From NCBI RefSeq assembly GCF_030539555.1, contig NZ_JAUNXX010000013.1:1-37553 (forward strand): a stretch of 37,553 nt of DNA, in the 5' to 3' direction. The position numbers were made by a program, and so were the translations under genes. Positions 26,581-34,815 of the stretch are shown piece after piece; the stretch's first letter is position 1, and each line of letters begins with the position of its first letter. The stretch is from Methanobrevibacter sp. GTDB taxonomy: Archaea > Methanobacteriota > Methanobacteria > Methanobacteriales > Methanobacteriaceae. Below the pieces are notes generated by a model. That model made no database searches. It was not told the DNA's origin and saw only the letters and a list, made by a program, of their open reading frames with translations.

Positions 26581-28026
26581 ATGGGAAACAACAATACACA
26601 AAGCAATAATAAACTCATACCACAATATGACATCGTAAAGCAAAATTACACCCCCGAAGAAAAAATTCTTTTGGATGAAATACGTGAAAACTTAGTTGAT
26701 TTGGCCATATCCTCCGGCGAAAATTTCCAGCCAAACGAAGAAAAGCTATTAAATGACATCCAAGCATTTTTATTCAATAAGTTGTCTAGCGAAAATCAAA
26801 ACATTAACTTATCAAAGGAATATTTGAATGACCTATCACAGAAGTTACTTAGAGACATTATCGGATATGGGAAAATCGATTCACTAATCCAGGATGATGA
26901 GCTTGAAGAAATCATGATAATCGGTATCGGAAAACCTGTTTATGTCTATCACAGAAAATACGGGATGATGAAAACCAACATAAAATACGATGACGAGCAG
27001 GAACTGCTGGATTTGATTGATTCAATGGCCAGGCAAATTAATAGAAGAATTGACAAGGAATCACCAATTTTAGATGGGCGATTAAATGACGGATCAAGAA
27101 TCAATGCAACCATCCCCCCGGTTTCGGCTGATGGTCCGTCTCTTACAATCCGTAAATTCAAAAAGGACCCTCTGACCATCATTGATTTAATAAATTCAAA
27201 AACAATTTCTCTTGAATTGGCAGCATTTTTATGGTTATGTATCGACGGACTCGGAGTTAAATCGGCAAATGCAATAATATCCGGAGGAACAAGTTCCGGG
27301 AAAACAACTACATTGAATGCCCTCTCATCATTTATTAATCCCAAGGAAAGAATCATCACAATAGAAGACACACTGGAACTTCAGATTCCCCATGAACATG
27401 TAATAAGAATGGAAACAAGGCCTTCAAATGTTGAGAATAAAGGCGAACTAACCATGAATGACTTAGTTAAGAATTCTCTAAGACAGCGCCCAGACAGAAT
27501 AATCGTTGGAGAAGTTAGAGCCGAAGAAGCAATCACATTATTTACAGCTTTAAATACCGGACACTCCGGATTTGGAACTCTCCATTCGAATAGTGCAAGG
27601 GAAACAATTACAAGATTAACAACATCGCCCATGTCCGTTCCAAAGATAATGATTCAGGCAATTGATTTTATTATAATGCAAAAGAGGATTTATTCAACAT
27701 CAGGAGTATCATACAGGAGAATAAGTGAAGTTGCTGAAGTAGTCGGCGTTGAGGACGGAGTTATCCAATTAAATAAAATCTTTGAATGGAATCCTGAAAA
27801 TGACATAATCAACAACATAAGCATATCCAGCAAAACATTATCACAAATCGCTACTTTAAGTGGCAAATCGTTGTACGAAATTAATAAAGAAATCGAGAAT
27901 CGGGAAACCGTACTGAAACATATGATAACACATGATTTGCACACGGTAAATGAAGTTAATGCAGTTTTAGAGTTGTATTATAGTGACTGTGAAAAAGTTT
28001 TAGACAGAATAGCTTTAAACAGGTGA
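26581..28026 (+). CDS. type II/IV secretion (archaeal pilus) ATPase, TadA/CpaF/FlaI family
   Basis: A 481-residue secretion ATPase. The N-terminal domain spans about residues 20-190, and the RecA-like core has Walker A GGTSSGKTT (235-243), the Asp box TIEDTLELQIPHE, Walker B RPDRIIVGEVRAEEA and the His box TGHSGFGTLHSNSA. These are the hallmarks of the hexameric motor of type IV pili, archaella and Tad systems. The next gene encodes the matching membrane platform protein, with the ribosome binding site AGGTGAT overlapping the stop of this gene. No pilin or archaellin is nearby. It drives assembly of an unknown surface filament. Confidence 0.92.
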   Translation: MGNNNTQSNNKLIPQYDIVKQNYTPEEKILLDEIRENLVDLAISSGENFQPNEEKLLNDIQAFLFNKLSSENQNINLSKEYLNDLSQKLLRDIIGYGKIDSLIQDDELEEIMIIGIGKPVYVYHRKYGMMKTNIKYDDEQELLDLIDSMARQINRRIDKESPILDGRLNDGSRINATIPPVSADGPSLTIRKFKKDPLTIIDLINSKTISLELAAFLWLCIDGLGVKSANAIISGGTSSGKTTTLNALSSFINPKERIITIEDTLELQIPHEHVIRMETRPSNVENKGELTMNDLVKNSLRQRPDRIIVGEVRAEEAITLFTALNTGHSGFGTLHSNSARETITRLTTSPMSVPKIMIQAIDFIIMQKRIYSTSGVSYRRISEVAEVVGVEDGVIQLNKIFEWNPENDIINNISISSKTLSQIATLSGKSLYEINKEIENRETVLKHMITHDLHTVNEVNAVLELYYSDCEKVLDRIALNR

Positions 28027-28030
28027 TATT

Positions 28031-28939
28031 ATTTTTAAAAAATTTTTTATTGCAGTCGGAGGCACATTTCTGTTTGTTGTTAACTCCTTTAAAAATCTAT
28101 CTTTAAGTGAGATTACTCCAAAGAATGAAACTAAAAATGAATTAAATCTCAAACTTTTCTCCAGATTTAATTATGAAGCAGAAAAACCAGCTAAAAAGAA
28201 AAGCGGAAAATTTGACAAAATCAGAGATGAACTGATAATACACCTGCTAAAAAAGAGAACCATTGCAGTCCTAATCATATTCTTAATTCTTATAACATAT
28301 TTATTCAGTTTTGAAATAGGAGGAATCGTTCTAGTGGTCATTACAATGATTTACACATTTATCATTTATTACCCTCAAATCAGACAGAAAAATAGTTATT
28401 CAGATTTAAATCAGGAACTTCCATATGCTTTAAGACATATGGGAATTGAATTGAAATCTGGAAAAGGCTTGCACGATACCATGTCCACCATCAAGAATGC
28501 AAATTATGGTTCGCTATCACAGGAGTTTACCAGATCTTTAGAAGAGATAAAATATGGTAAACCCACCGAAGAATCGCTTATAGATATGTCCCATAGAGTT
28601 AACTCAGAAGGGCTTAGCAGAACAATCCATCAGATTATCGGAACATTAAGAGTGGGCGGAAACTTAGCAAATACACTGGACATCATTGCAAAAGACATTT
28701 CCTTTGAAACCCAAATTAAACTAAAAGAGTATTCGCAAAAATTAAATTCTTTTATTCTGATTTACACATTTGTGGCTATTTTAGCACCTGTGATTATTTT
28801 AATAATGTTGATGGCAGGTTCAACTGTAATGGGAGACATAATATCCGGAAATCTTTTACTATTGATTTATTCATTGTTTTTCCCGTTGGTAATCATGATG
28901 ATGGGAATCTTTATCAAAAAGTTAGAACCTAAAATATGA
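28031..28939 (+). CDS. type II secretion F / TadC-like membrane platform protein, apparent ATT start
   Basis: Partner of the ATPase before it: about 302 residues, with membrane segments near residues 76-110, 205-235 and 265-290 and a cytoplasmic T2SSF domain (LNQELPYALRHMGIELKSGKGLHD, GKPTEESL, GGNLANTLDII). The first ATG or GTG in frame is near 28331, but the open frame extends back to the upstream stop and encodes FKKFFIAVGGTFLF and a long basic linker. AGGTGAT (28021-28027) is followed after three bases by ATT TTT AAA, exactly where the genome's other GGTGAT sites have ATG. I therefore place the start at ATT 28031. A mutation or sequence error of ATG is the alternative. Confidence 0.75.
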   Translation: MFKKFFIAVGGTFLFVVNSFKNLSLSEITPKNETKNELNLKLFSRFNYEAEKPAKKKSGKFDKIRDELIIHLLKKRTIAVLIIFLILITYLFSFEIGGIVLVVITMIYTFIIYYPQIRQKNSYSDLNQELPYALRHMGIELKSGKGLHDTMSTIKNANYGSLSQEFTRSLEEIKYGKPTEESLIDMSHRVNSEGLSRTIHQIIGTLRVGGNLANTLDIIAKDISFETQIKLKEYSQKLNSFILIYTFVAILAPVIILIMLMAGSTVMGDIISGNLLLLIYSLFFPLVIMMMGIFIKKLEPKI

Positions 28940-28957
28940 AAAAAATATAAAAAGGAA

Positions 28958-29680
28958 TTATGAGCCAAATAGGCTTTCAATTCCTTTTGATGCGAGTAAT
29001 CCTACAAAAGCACCATCTTCATCCATGATAATGTTTCCTTTTGAGTATTGATCCATTGCAGCATTTACCATTTCTGATTTTGTAGATGAATCACCGGCTT
29101 TTTTAGCTGCTGCTCGAACAATGTTCATAACAGCATCTCCTCTAGAAACACCATTACTTCCATCCTCTTCACGAATAATGTCAATACCACTTGCACTGGT
29201 TGTTGTACCATTGATATCCAATGGCCCTGCAGCCTTAAGAATCGCATCCAATGCAGCAGTATTAATTGCCACAACATTATCAATGGATTCATTGCTGCGG
29301 AATTCAACAATTTCCTTTGCAAGCTGCATTCCTTTGGCATTGTCCGAATCGTAGAATGCATCGTGCATCAGCAATCTTGATCCTGCACCTTGTTGTTGAT
29401 ATTCTTGAGGTTCAGTAGCGTTTGGATGTGTCATTCCTCCAGGATAGAACGGAGTATAACTTATCAGAGTACCATTATCCAAGTGAACGATGAATGCCAT
29501 GTCACAGGCCCCCATTCCAGGCCTGTCTTCACTTTCATCAATAGCACACACCAATATGCTTTTGTCTCCTTTGGACAATTCAGAGTTGGCACCCATGAAT
29601 AAAACACTACCAATTATTGCAGCTAAACCAATGAGAACAACAATTAAAATAGTCAATATGATTTTCTTTGTTCTATTCAT
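28958..29680 (-). CDS. membrane-anchored DUF4012-like protein
   Basis: A 240-residue protein with a basic start, one membrane segment (about residues 7-30) and an extracellular domain. ILVCAIDESEDRPGMGACDMAFIVHLDNGTLISYTP resembles the LytR/CpsA-like fold's opening strand, and DNVVAINTAALDAILKAAGPLDI matches the corresponding later motif; such proteins are often listed as DUF4012 in this genus. LytR-type enzymes transfer wall polymers, but the catalytic arginines I would expect are not clear, so an enzymatic role is uncertain. It is convergent with the platform protein gene. The 583 bp upstream hold the second small RNA. Confidence 0.68.
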   Translation of the reverse strand: MNRTKKIILTILIVVLIGLAAIIGSVLFMGANSELSKGDKSILVCAIDESEDRPGMGACDMAFIVHLDNGTLISYTPFYPGGMTHPNATEPQEYQQQGAGSRLLMHDAFYDSDNAKGMQLAKEIVEFRSNESIDNVVAINTAALDAILKAAGPLDINGTTTSASGIDIIREEDGSNGVSRGDAVMNIVRAAAKKAGDSSTKSEMVNAAMDQYSKGNIIMDEDGAFVGLLASKGIESLFGS

Positions 29681-29829
29681 ACTCTAACCTACACAATTTT
29701 ACAATAATAAGTAAATATTTATATCGTTTTTATTATACTTAAATTTTATTAAAAGAAATTTTACTAAAAATAAAGTAATGTATTTAATCAAAAACAAAAA
29801 AAACAACATAATCATTTAAAATTAATCCT

Positions 29830-30068
29830 AAAAAAAAGAGATAATAATGGTGTTTAATTATTTGAGGAGTTTTAAACACCAAAGACTTTTTTTGGAAAAT
29901 TTTGGCAGAAGAATTTTCCAATCATATTAAATTAGAAAATTGTGGAAACTAATTTAATATTCTAATATAATTTTGGAGATTGCATATTATTTGACTAATA
30001 ATATAACATGTTTTGAGAGTAATGTTTGTGACACAAAAATTTAGTTGTGCCTAAATCCACATCACTAT
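29830..30068 (-). ncRNA. candidate iron-responsive small RNA, copy B
   Basis: Diverged, oppositely oriented copy of 22490-22730, of almost equal length. On the minus strand it keeps GTGATGT at the same 32-nt distance from the TATA box, ATTATTAGTCAAA, CAATCTCCAAAA, and the hairpin TTGGAAAATT/AATTTTCCAA (plus 29892-29901 and 29912-29921). Its terminal hairpin TGGTGTTTAA/TTAAACACCA (plus 29848-29857 and 29872-29881) has a G-C to A-T exchange relative to copy A, a compensatory change. The loop carries CTCCTC (plus 29864-29869). A copy-specific 10-bp hairpin, CTAATTTAAT/ATTAAATTAG, lies at 29926-29958. Eight T (29837-29830) terminate it. Confidence 0.72.
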
Positions 30069-30125
30069 TTATTACTTGGTAAGTTATAGCATATAAATGT
30101 TTCTATAATTTTTAGGTTAACCTAA
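30041..30125 (-). promoter_or_regulatory. promoter of candidate small RNA B with two DtxR-like boxes
   Basis: A perfect palindrome TTAGGTTAACCTAA (30112-30125) lies upstream of the minus-strand TATA box TTTATAT (30097-30091). A degenerate box, TTAGTTGTGCCTAA on the plus strand (30041-30054), lies just inside the transcript. The arrangement equals that of copy A. Confidence 0.62.
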
Positions 30126-30263
30126 AAAATTTAGTGAAAACATACTGAAAAATGAGACCATACCATAATATATCACGTGTTATATAACAGGTTGTATAAA
30201 CAGACATATAAATGTTTCGGAATGCAAAAAAAATAGAAAAAAAGTAAAAAAATAGAAAGACAA

Positions 30264-30533
30264 TTACATTAATCTTCCAACGCCAGTGATTTCAAAACTA
30301 GCTACGCCATCAATAGCCTGAACCATTTCTTCAACAGCTTCAGATCCGCCTTCACCGTCTTCAGTGATGAATTGCAAGATTACAGCTACTAAACCAAAAG
30401 CGATTGGTTCTTCAGAAATTTCATGAATTTCAGCGCCTTCAGGCATTGAGGTTTTAATTGCTTCTTTAATAGTTTCCAAGTCAATGTCCGGACTGTCCGG
30501 CATGATTTTCATAGTTGTTAATACTTCACCCAT
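30264..30533 (-). CDS. translation elongation factor aEF-1beta
   Basis: An 89-residue ferredoxin-like-fold protein, the archaeal nucleotide exchange factor for EF-1alpha. It begins MGEVLTTMKIMPDSPDIDLE and ends AIDGVASFEITGVGRLM, both family hallmarks, and has EEPIAFGLVAVILQFI in the middle. Length is normal. The start follows GGAGG. It is the last gene of pth2-mfnE-zinc finger-aEF-1beta on the minus strand, and its combination with the zinc-finger gene is usual in archaea. Confidence 0.93.
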   Translation of the reverse strand: MGEVLTTMKIMPDSPDIDLETIKEAIKTSMPEGAEIHEISEEPIAFGLVAVILQFITEDGEGGSEAVEEMVQAIDGVASFEITGVGRLM

Positions 30534-30555
30534 TCTAATTCCTCCATTTTAAAAT

Positions 30556-30717
30556 TTATGGTCCTTCAAAACCACATTCACATTTGTAAGCGTGACCAAA
30601 GGTACGGCATTTTTCACATCTTGCTATTTTTGCTCCACAAATAGGACATTCAAATTCTACGAAAGGTCCTGTTAATGGAATTTCTTGTTTACATGAAATG
30701 CATTCTACAGTTTTCAT
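30556..30717 (-). CDS. small zinc-finger protein preceding aEF-1beta (HVO_2753-like)
   Basis: A 53-residue protein reading MKTVECISCKQEIPL, FECPICGAKIARCEKC and HAYKCECGFEGP: four CxxC-like pairs forming two zinc fingers. It matches the short archaeal zinc-finger proteins encoded directly before aEF-1beta, of which HVO_2753 of Haloferax is the studied example (linked to swarming and biofilm). The start is three bases before the mfnE stop and the stop is 22 bases before the aEF-1beta start. A role in translation is inferred from the conserved neighbour. Confidence 0.82.
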   Translation of the reverse strand: MKTVECISCKQEIPLTGPFVEFECPICGAKIARCEKCRTFGHAYKCECGFEGP

Positions 30718-30719
30718 TT

Positions 30720-31379
30720 TTATTCACCTATTATTTTTGTGTAATCGAAGTTATAATCATTTATATTATCATCTATAAGAGATAAAACCCTTTCGGGAAA
30801 CTTTCCATTCACAACATAACAATCAGTCCCAAACTCTAATAAAAGAGAAGGTAACATTACATCAATCGATGACTCTTGAAAAGTCAGTAATTTTGTTGCA
30901 TCGATTTTACTTATGAATGTTGAACCCTGCTCTTTAGGTTCTTGGGTATATATACCATTTACATTTGTTACTATAAAAAGGTTCGCATTTAATAAATTTG
31001 CAATGTATGCTGCAATTGAATCAGAAGTAACATCCCAGCTACATTCAAAGGGATCTTCGTTTTTTAAAAATTCAGAAACTGCAAAAATAGGAGTAAAACC
31101 TTCATTAGATATCTCATTAACATCTGTTATACTATAAGCCAATTTTGCGGAATCAACTTTATCATCTACAAGTTTAGCTATTATGTCCATGCAATCAATA
31201 GCTGTCCAATGATTTACTTCATCTGAAAAATATTGTTCATCATCATATTTGCGAATAAGGTTGGCGAATTCCCCACCGCCCAAAATAATTACCGAATTGG
31301 TGTTTTCTAATTTTTTTGCCAAATCAATTGCATAATCTGGAAACAGACTTCCCCCAATTTTAACAATCTGTTTTATGAT
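30720..31379 (-). CDS. mfnE: amino acid kinase family protein, MfnE-like (methanofuran biosynthesis), apparent ATC start
   Basis: A kinase of about 219 residues. Its N-terminus VKIGGSLFPDYAIDLAKKL holds the KIGGS phosphate-binding loop of the amino acid kinase fold; VIILGGGEFANLIR and VTSDSIAAYIANLL continue it and HWTAIDCMDI fits MfnE. MfnE phosphorylates aminomethylfuran-methyl phosphate on the way to methanofuran. The first ATG/GTG/TTG in frame is TTG 31322, which would delete the KIGGS loop, so the gene must begin earlier. GTGAT (31387-31383) is followed three bases later by ATC at 31379 and then ATA; no canonical start is available. I place it at ATC. The enzyme name rests on family and methanogen context. 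Confidence 0.72.
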   Translation of the reverse strand: MIKQIVKIGGSLFPDYAIDLAKKLENTNSVIILGGGEFANLIRKYDDEQYFSDEVNHWTAIDCMDIIAKLVDDKVDSAKLAYSITDVNEISNEGFTPIFAVSEFLKNEDPFECSWDVTSDSIAAYIANLLNANLFIVTNVNGIYTQEPKEQGSTFISKIDATKLLTFQESSIDVMLPSLLLEFGTDCYVVNGKFPERVLSLIDDNINDYNFDYTKIIGE

Positions 31380-31432
31380 ATTATCACAACTCCTGTTAAA
31401 TTAAAAGTAGCTTTCATTAAATGATAGTTAAT

Positions 31433-31771
31433 CTATAAAAGTTTTAAATCTCCAGTCACTTCATCAATTATTTCATCTTCATCAGGACCGAGCGCCAAAA
31501 CTGTAATGCTTGATGTAGGTATCTGAGTTCTTCCGGCATCAATTACCAAATAATTGGAAATGCCCTTTTCATCAGCCAATCTTTTGAGTTCCAGTAATTC
31601 TTCTTTAGTCTTAACTTTTAGAACAACTTTAGCATAAGCTTCATTTTCCCATTTTTTAATCTTTTTGGAATCAGTTTTTTTATAAGAACCAATGGAACCA
31701 TGACAACACTGTGCCGCAATCTTTCCTTTGCGCATTTTTAAATCTGTTCTTACAATCATTGCTTGTTTCAT
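31433..31771 (-). CDS. pth2: peptidyl-tRNA hydrolase, Pth2 type
   Basis: A 112-residue archaeal/eukaryotic-type peptidyl-tRNA hydrolase, which frees tRNA from peptidyl-tRNA dropped by ribosomes. MKQAMIVRTDLKMRKGKIAAQCCHG at the start carries the essential Lys, followed by WENEAYAKVVLKV, and DAGRTQIPTSSITVLALGP contains the catalytic-region Asp and Gly-Arg-Thr. I start it at 31771, as in homologues; an in-frame ATG at 31822 would add 17 residues lacking family support. It is the first gene of the translation-linked minus-strand group. Confidence 0.92.
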   Translation of the reverse strand: MKQAMIVRTDLKMRKGKIAAQCCHGSIGSYKKTDSKKIKKWENEAYAKVVLKVKTKEELLELKRLADEKGISNYLVIDAGRTQIPTSSITVLALGPDEDEIIDEVTGDLKLL

Positions 31772-31911
31772 ATTATCATTAATAACTTTATTATATTCAA
31801 GTATAAAAAATATACTTTCCATTAATGAAACGCCAGTTTAAGTTCAATATCAATAATTTAATTAAATAGAATTAACAAAAATGTTAATGTTATAAATATA
31901 AGGAGATAATA

Positions 31912-33690
31912 ATGACTCGTATTTCAATTTTAGACAAAGACAGATGTCAACCCAAAAAATGCGACTATCTTTGCATACATTACTGTCCAGGTGTCAGAAT
32001 GGAAGAAGACACCATAGTAATTGATGAAGATTCAAAAAAGCCGTTGATATCTGAAGAATTATGTGAAGGATGCGGTATTTGTACCAATAGATGCCCATTT
32101 GATGCTATTACAATTATTAATTTGCCCGAAGCTGCAGACAATCCGATACATAGATTTGGTCAAAACCAATTCGAATTATTTGGTCTTCCCGCACTGGAAG
32201 AAGGTACGGTTTTAGGGCTTTTGGGTCCGAACGGTATTGGTAAATCCACAATAATGAATATCCTATCCGGAAATTTAATACCAAACTTTGGAGATTGGGA
32301 AAATCCGCCCAAAAACTGGGATAAAGTAATTGAGTTTTATAAAGGCTCAGCACTCCAAAAATATTTCAAAGATTTATCAGAAGGCAATATCAAAACCATT
32401 CTAAAACCTCAAATGGTCGATAAACTTCCAAAAGTTGTGAAAGGCAAAGTTAAAGACTTGCTCACCAACGTTAATGAAAGGGACAAACTTGATTATGTTA
32501 CAAAAGAATTGCAACTTGAAAATGTTTTAAATCGTAAAATGGAAAATCTGAGTGGTGGAGAACTCCAGAGAGTTGCAATTGCTGCAACAATACTTAGGGA
32601 AGGAGATTTTTACTACTTTGACGAACCGACATCATGGTTAGACGTCTCACAAAGATTAAATGCTGTTAAAGTTATTCGTTCACTTGCAGAAGAAGGAAAA
32701 AGCGTCCTTGTAATTGAACACGACCTTGCAACATTGGATGCTCTATCTGATAACATCCACATATTGTACGGACAACCTGGAGGATACGGTGTTGTTTCCG
32801 GAAGAAAAGGTGTTCGTTTAGGTATTAATGCTTATATAAATGGATTTTTAGCAGAAGAGAATGTGAGAATTAGAAGAAATCCTATTGAATTTACCATCAG
32901 ACCCCCAACACCGGAAGATGAAGGAGATGCACTCGCAAGCTATACTGATTTAAATAAGAGCTATGACGGATTTGAATTAAGTGCAGATGCCGGAGAAATA
33001 TTTTACGATGAAATCGTAACTGCATTCGGTTCAAACGGTATCGGTAAAACCACCTTTGCCAAAATGCTTGCAGGAGTTGAAGAGCCGACAACAGGCAAAG
33101 TGGATGAAGAAGTGACAATAGCTTACAAACCACAATACATTGTTTCAGACTTTGAAGGGACTGTAAGTGACTTTTTATATATGAATGCCCCAAGCTTTGG
33201 AAGCAAAATCTTTGAAAGTGAAATAATGAATCCGCTTACGTTAAATGATATGCTTGACAAACCCGTTAAAGGATTAAGTGGAGGAGAACTTCAAAGACTG
33301 GCTATTGCCGCAACACTTGCAAAAGATGCTGAAATATATCTTTTTGACGAACCTACAGCATTTTTAGATGTGGAACAGAGATTAATAGCTGCAAGAGTAA
33401 TTCGTAAAATGATTGAAAGCAGGAATACAGCATCACTTATTGTGGACCACGATATCGTATTTATTGATTATATCTCTGACAGGGCGATGGTTTTCAATGG
33501 TACTCCAGGTTTAAACGGTCATGCGTCAAAACCAACCGACCTTCGAAGCGCCATGAATGAATTTTTAGGAAATCTGAACATAACATTCAGAAGAGACAAG
33601 GAAACAAAAAGACCAAGAGTTAACAAACTCGACAGTTATAAAGATCGTGAGCAAAAAGAAAAAGGAGAATATTATTACTTATCTGACTAA
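31912..33690 (+). CDS. ribosome recycling ATPase ABCE1 (Rli1)
   Basis: A 592-residue twin ABC protein that splits ribosomes after termination. The N-terminal Fe-S domain has Cys at 12, 17, 21, 25 and 51, 54, 57, 61, for two [4Fe-4S] clusters. Walker A1 GPNGIGKST is at about 105-113; two LSGGELQR signatures are present; Walker A2 is GSNGIGKTT; Walker B are [11 protein letters not shown] and [14 protein letters not shown] follows AAGGAGAT. It is divergent from pth2, so translation-quality functions are grouped here. The Fe-S need of this essential protein is relevant to the iron-linked RNAs of the region. Confidence 0.96.
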   Translation: MTRISILDKDRCQPKKCDYLCIHYCPGVRMEEDTIVIDEDSKKPLISEELCEGCGICTNRCPFDAITIINLPEAADNPIHRFGQNQFELFGLPALEEGTVLGLLGPNGIGKSTIMNILSGNLIPNFGDWENPPKNWDKVIEFYKGSALQKYFKDLSEGNIKTILKPQMVDKLPKVVKGKVKDLLTNVNERDKLDYVTKELQLENVLNRKMENLSGGELQRVAIAATILREGDFYYFDEPTSWLDVSQRLNAVKVIRSLAEEGKSVLVIEHDLATLDALSDNIHILYGQPGGYGVVSGRKGVRLGINAYINGFLAEENVRIRRNPIEFTIRPPTPEDEGDALASYTDLNKSYDGFELSADAGEIFYDEIVTAFGSNGIGKTTFAKMLAGVEEPTTGKVDEEVTIAYKPQYIVSDFEGTVSDFLYMNAPSFGSKIFESEIMNPLTLNDMLDKPVKGLSGGELQRLAIAATLAKDAEIYLFDEPTAFLDVEQRLIAARVIRKMIESRNTASLIVDHDIVFIDYISDRAMVFNGTPGLNGHASKPTDLRSAMNEFLGNLNITFRRDKETKRPRVNKLDSYKDREQKEKGEYYYLSD

Positions 33691-33722
33691 ATATTCCCTT
33701 AATTTTTTATTTTTTAAATATT
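33691..33722. terminator. convergent oligo-T/oligo-A terminator region
   Basis: After the ABCE1 stop, TTTTTTATTTTTT at about 33702-33715 serves as an oligo-T tract; the convergent DGC-domain gene ends at 33714, so the tract may lie in its last codons on the other strand. No hairpin is evident. Confidence 0.35.
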
Positions 33723-34073
33723 TTCCAATTCTTTTAAAATATATTTTTTCAGTACTTTTACTGCCTTTTCACCATCCTCATCCAATCTTACAGCATCCAA
33801 CGGATTTAGGTCATAAGCTTTAACAACACTATCTGCAGCAATATTCTTAACAGTTAATATGACTGAAGCACAGTCATCGCTGCAACCAGTTATAGTGACG
33901 ATCTTTGCATCATCCAAAATTGGAGAACAATTATTTGGTTGTGCAGAATATTCTGTTATGCATGCTGCAACAATATTTTCTTCTTCCAAAGCCAATTCAA
34001 CACTAGCCGCCCTTACAACTAAACCTAACGGACTTAATCCACTACATGAAACTAAAGCTATTTTTTCACTCAT
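33714..34073 (-). CDS. DGC-domain putative zinc-binding protein
   Basis: A 119-residue protein of the DGC type, named for conserved Asp-Gly-Cys residues. Cysteines are at CSGLSPLG (N-terminal), then CITEYSAQ, NNCSPILDDAKIVTITGCSDDCAS, a set proposed to bind zinc. Its function is unknown in any organism I know. It begins eight bases before the stop of the Fe-S protein gene upstream (34066), so translation is coupled to it. The operon aminotransferase, Fe-S protein, DGC may work in one pathway. Confidence 0.75.
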   Translation of the reverse strand: MSEKIALVSCSGLSPLGLVVRAASVELALEEENIVAACITEYSAQPNNCSPILDDAKIVTITGCSDDCASVILTVKNIAADSVVKAYDLNPLDAVRLDEDGEKAVKVLKKYILKELENI

Positions 34074-34815
34074 TTTTTTGCCTCGCTTTCATTCTTTCAT
34101 ATCTTTTCTTAACTTTATCATAACTCCTCTTGTAGAATGGACATCTCAATAAGCATTCATTACAGCCCTTCCTATGTGCAGTGCAAAGTTTTCTTAAAAA
34201 TTTTCCATTCTCATCAAATGCATTTTCAGGACATCTGTCCATACAAATGCCACATGTGGAGCAGAAATCACTAACCCACAACATATCATTTTCCTTTTTA
34301 AAAGGAAGATTTTCAATTGAAGTGTGAATCATGAAAAAACCGTTATGCAATCCATCTTTAAAAAGACACATATTACTTCCAGTAATTACACATTCATTTG
34401 ATTGCAATGCAATTGCCCTTAAACTTAAATTATCATGCAACGGATGAATTAAATCAGCCTGAAATCCATTTTCTCTTAAAAAATCTGCAAATTCATATAC
34501 ATGAACCCCATATTCCTGAAATTCATCATCCATTAATTTGCATTTTTCCTTTGAAGGATCCATATTGATGAGATTTTCACCCATGAGAAATTTAAAAATA
34601 ATTACATTATCCATATCAAGGTCAAATTCCGCTTTAAAGTTCTCGGATAATTTGGAATAGCTAATTCCAGTGAAATTATATTTTAAAACCAAATCAGTTA
34701 GTTTATTGATTAAATCCTCTGAAACTTCTGTTTTAGGATTTGATGGATTTTCAATTTTATAAAAATTAGGAAGAGGTTTGTGGTATCTGAACCTCTCAAA
34801 AGTAGCATTAATCAT
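34066..34815 (-). CDS. double-cluster 4Fe-4S protein, QueG-like C-terminus
   Basis: A 249-residue protein. The C-terminal domain (about residues 180-230) has Cys185, 188, 191, 195 and Cys211, 218, 221, 225 (CSTCGICMDRCP and CNECLLRCPF), the two-cluster arrangement of epoxyqueuosine reductase-like proteins, which bind cobalamin and reduce a substrate. The rest (ECVITGSNMCLFKDGLHNGFF) shares the fold region before the clusters but lacks other QueG markers, so the substrate is unknown. ATGA overlap with the upstream aminotransferase stop, and an 8-base overlap with the DGC gene, indicate tight co-translation. Confidence 0.72.
   Translation of the reverse strand: MINATFERFRYHKPLPNFYKIENPSNPKTEVSEDLINKLTDLVLKYNFTGISYSKLSENFKAEFDLDMDNVIIFKFLMGENLINMDPSKEKCKLMDDEFQEYGVHVYEFADFLRENGFQADLIHPLHDNLSLRAIALQSNECVITGSNMCLFKDGLHNGFFMIHTSIENLPFKKENDMLWVSDFCSTCGICMDRCPENAFDENGKFLRKLCTAHRKGCNECLLRCPFYKRSYDKVKKRYERMKARQKNE

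Noticed and set aside
29848..29881. Terminal hairpin of copy B as a mere terminator for the DUF4012-like gene
   Set aside because: That gene starts at 29680 and is read away from this site; the hairpin belongs to an upstream, same-strand unit with its own promoter and oligo-T end.
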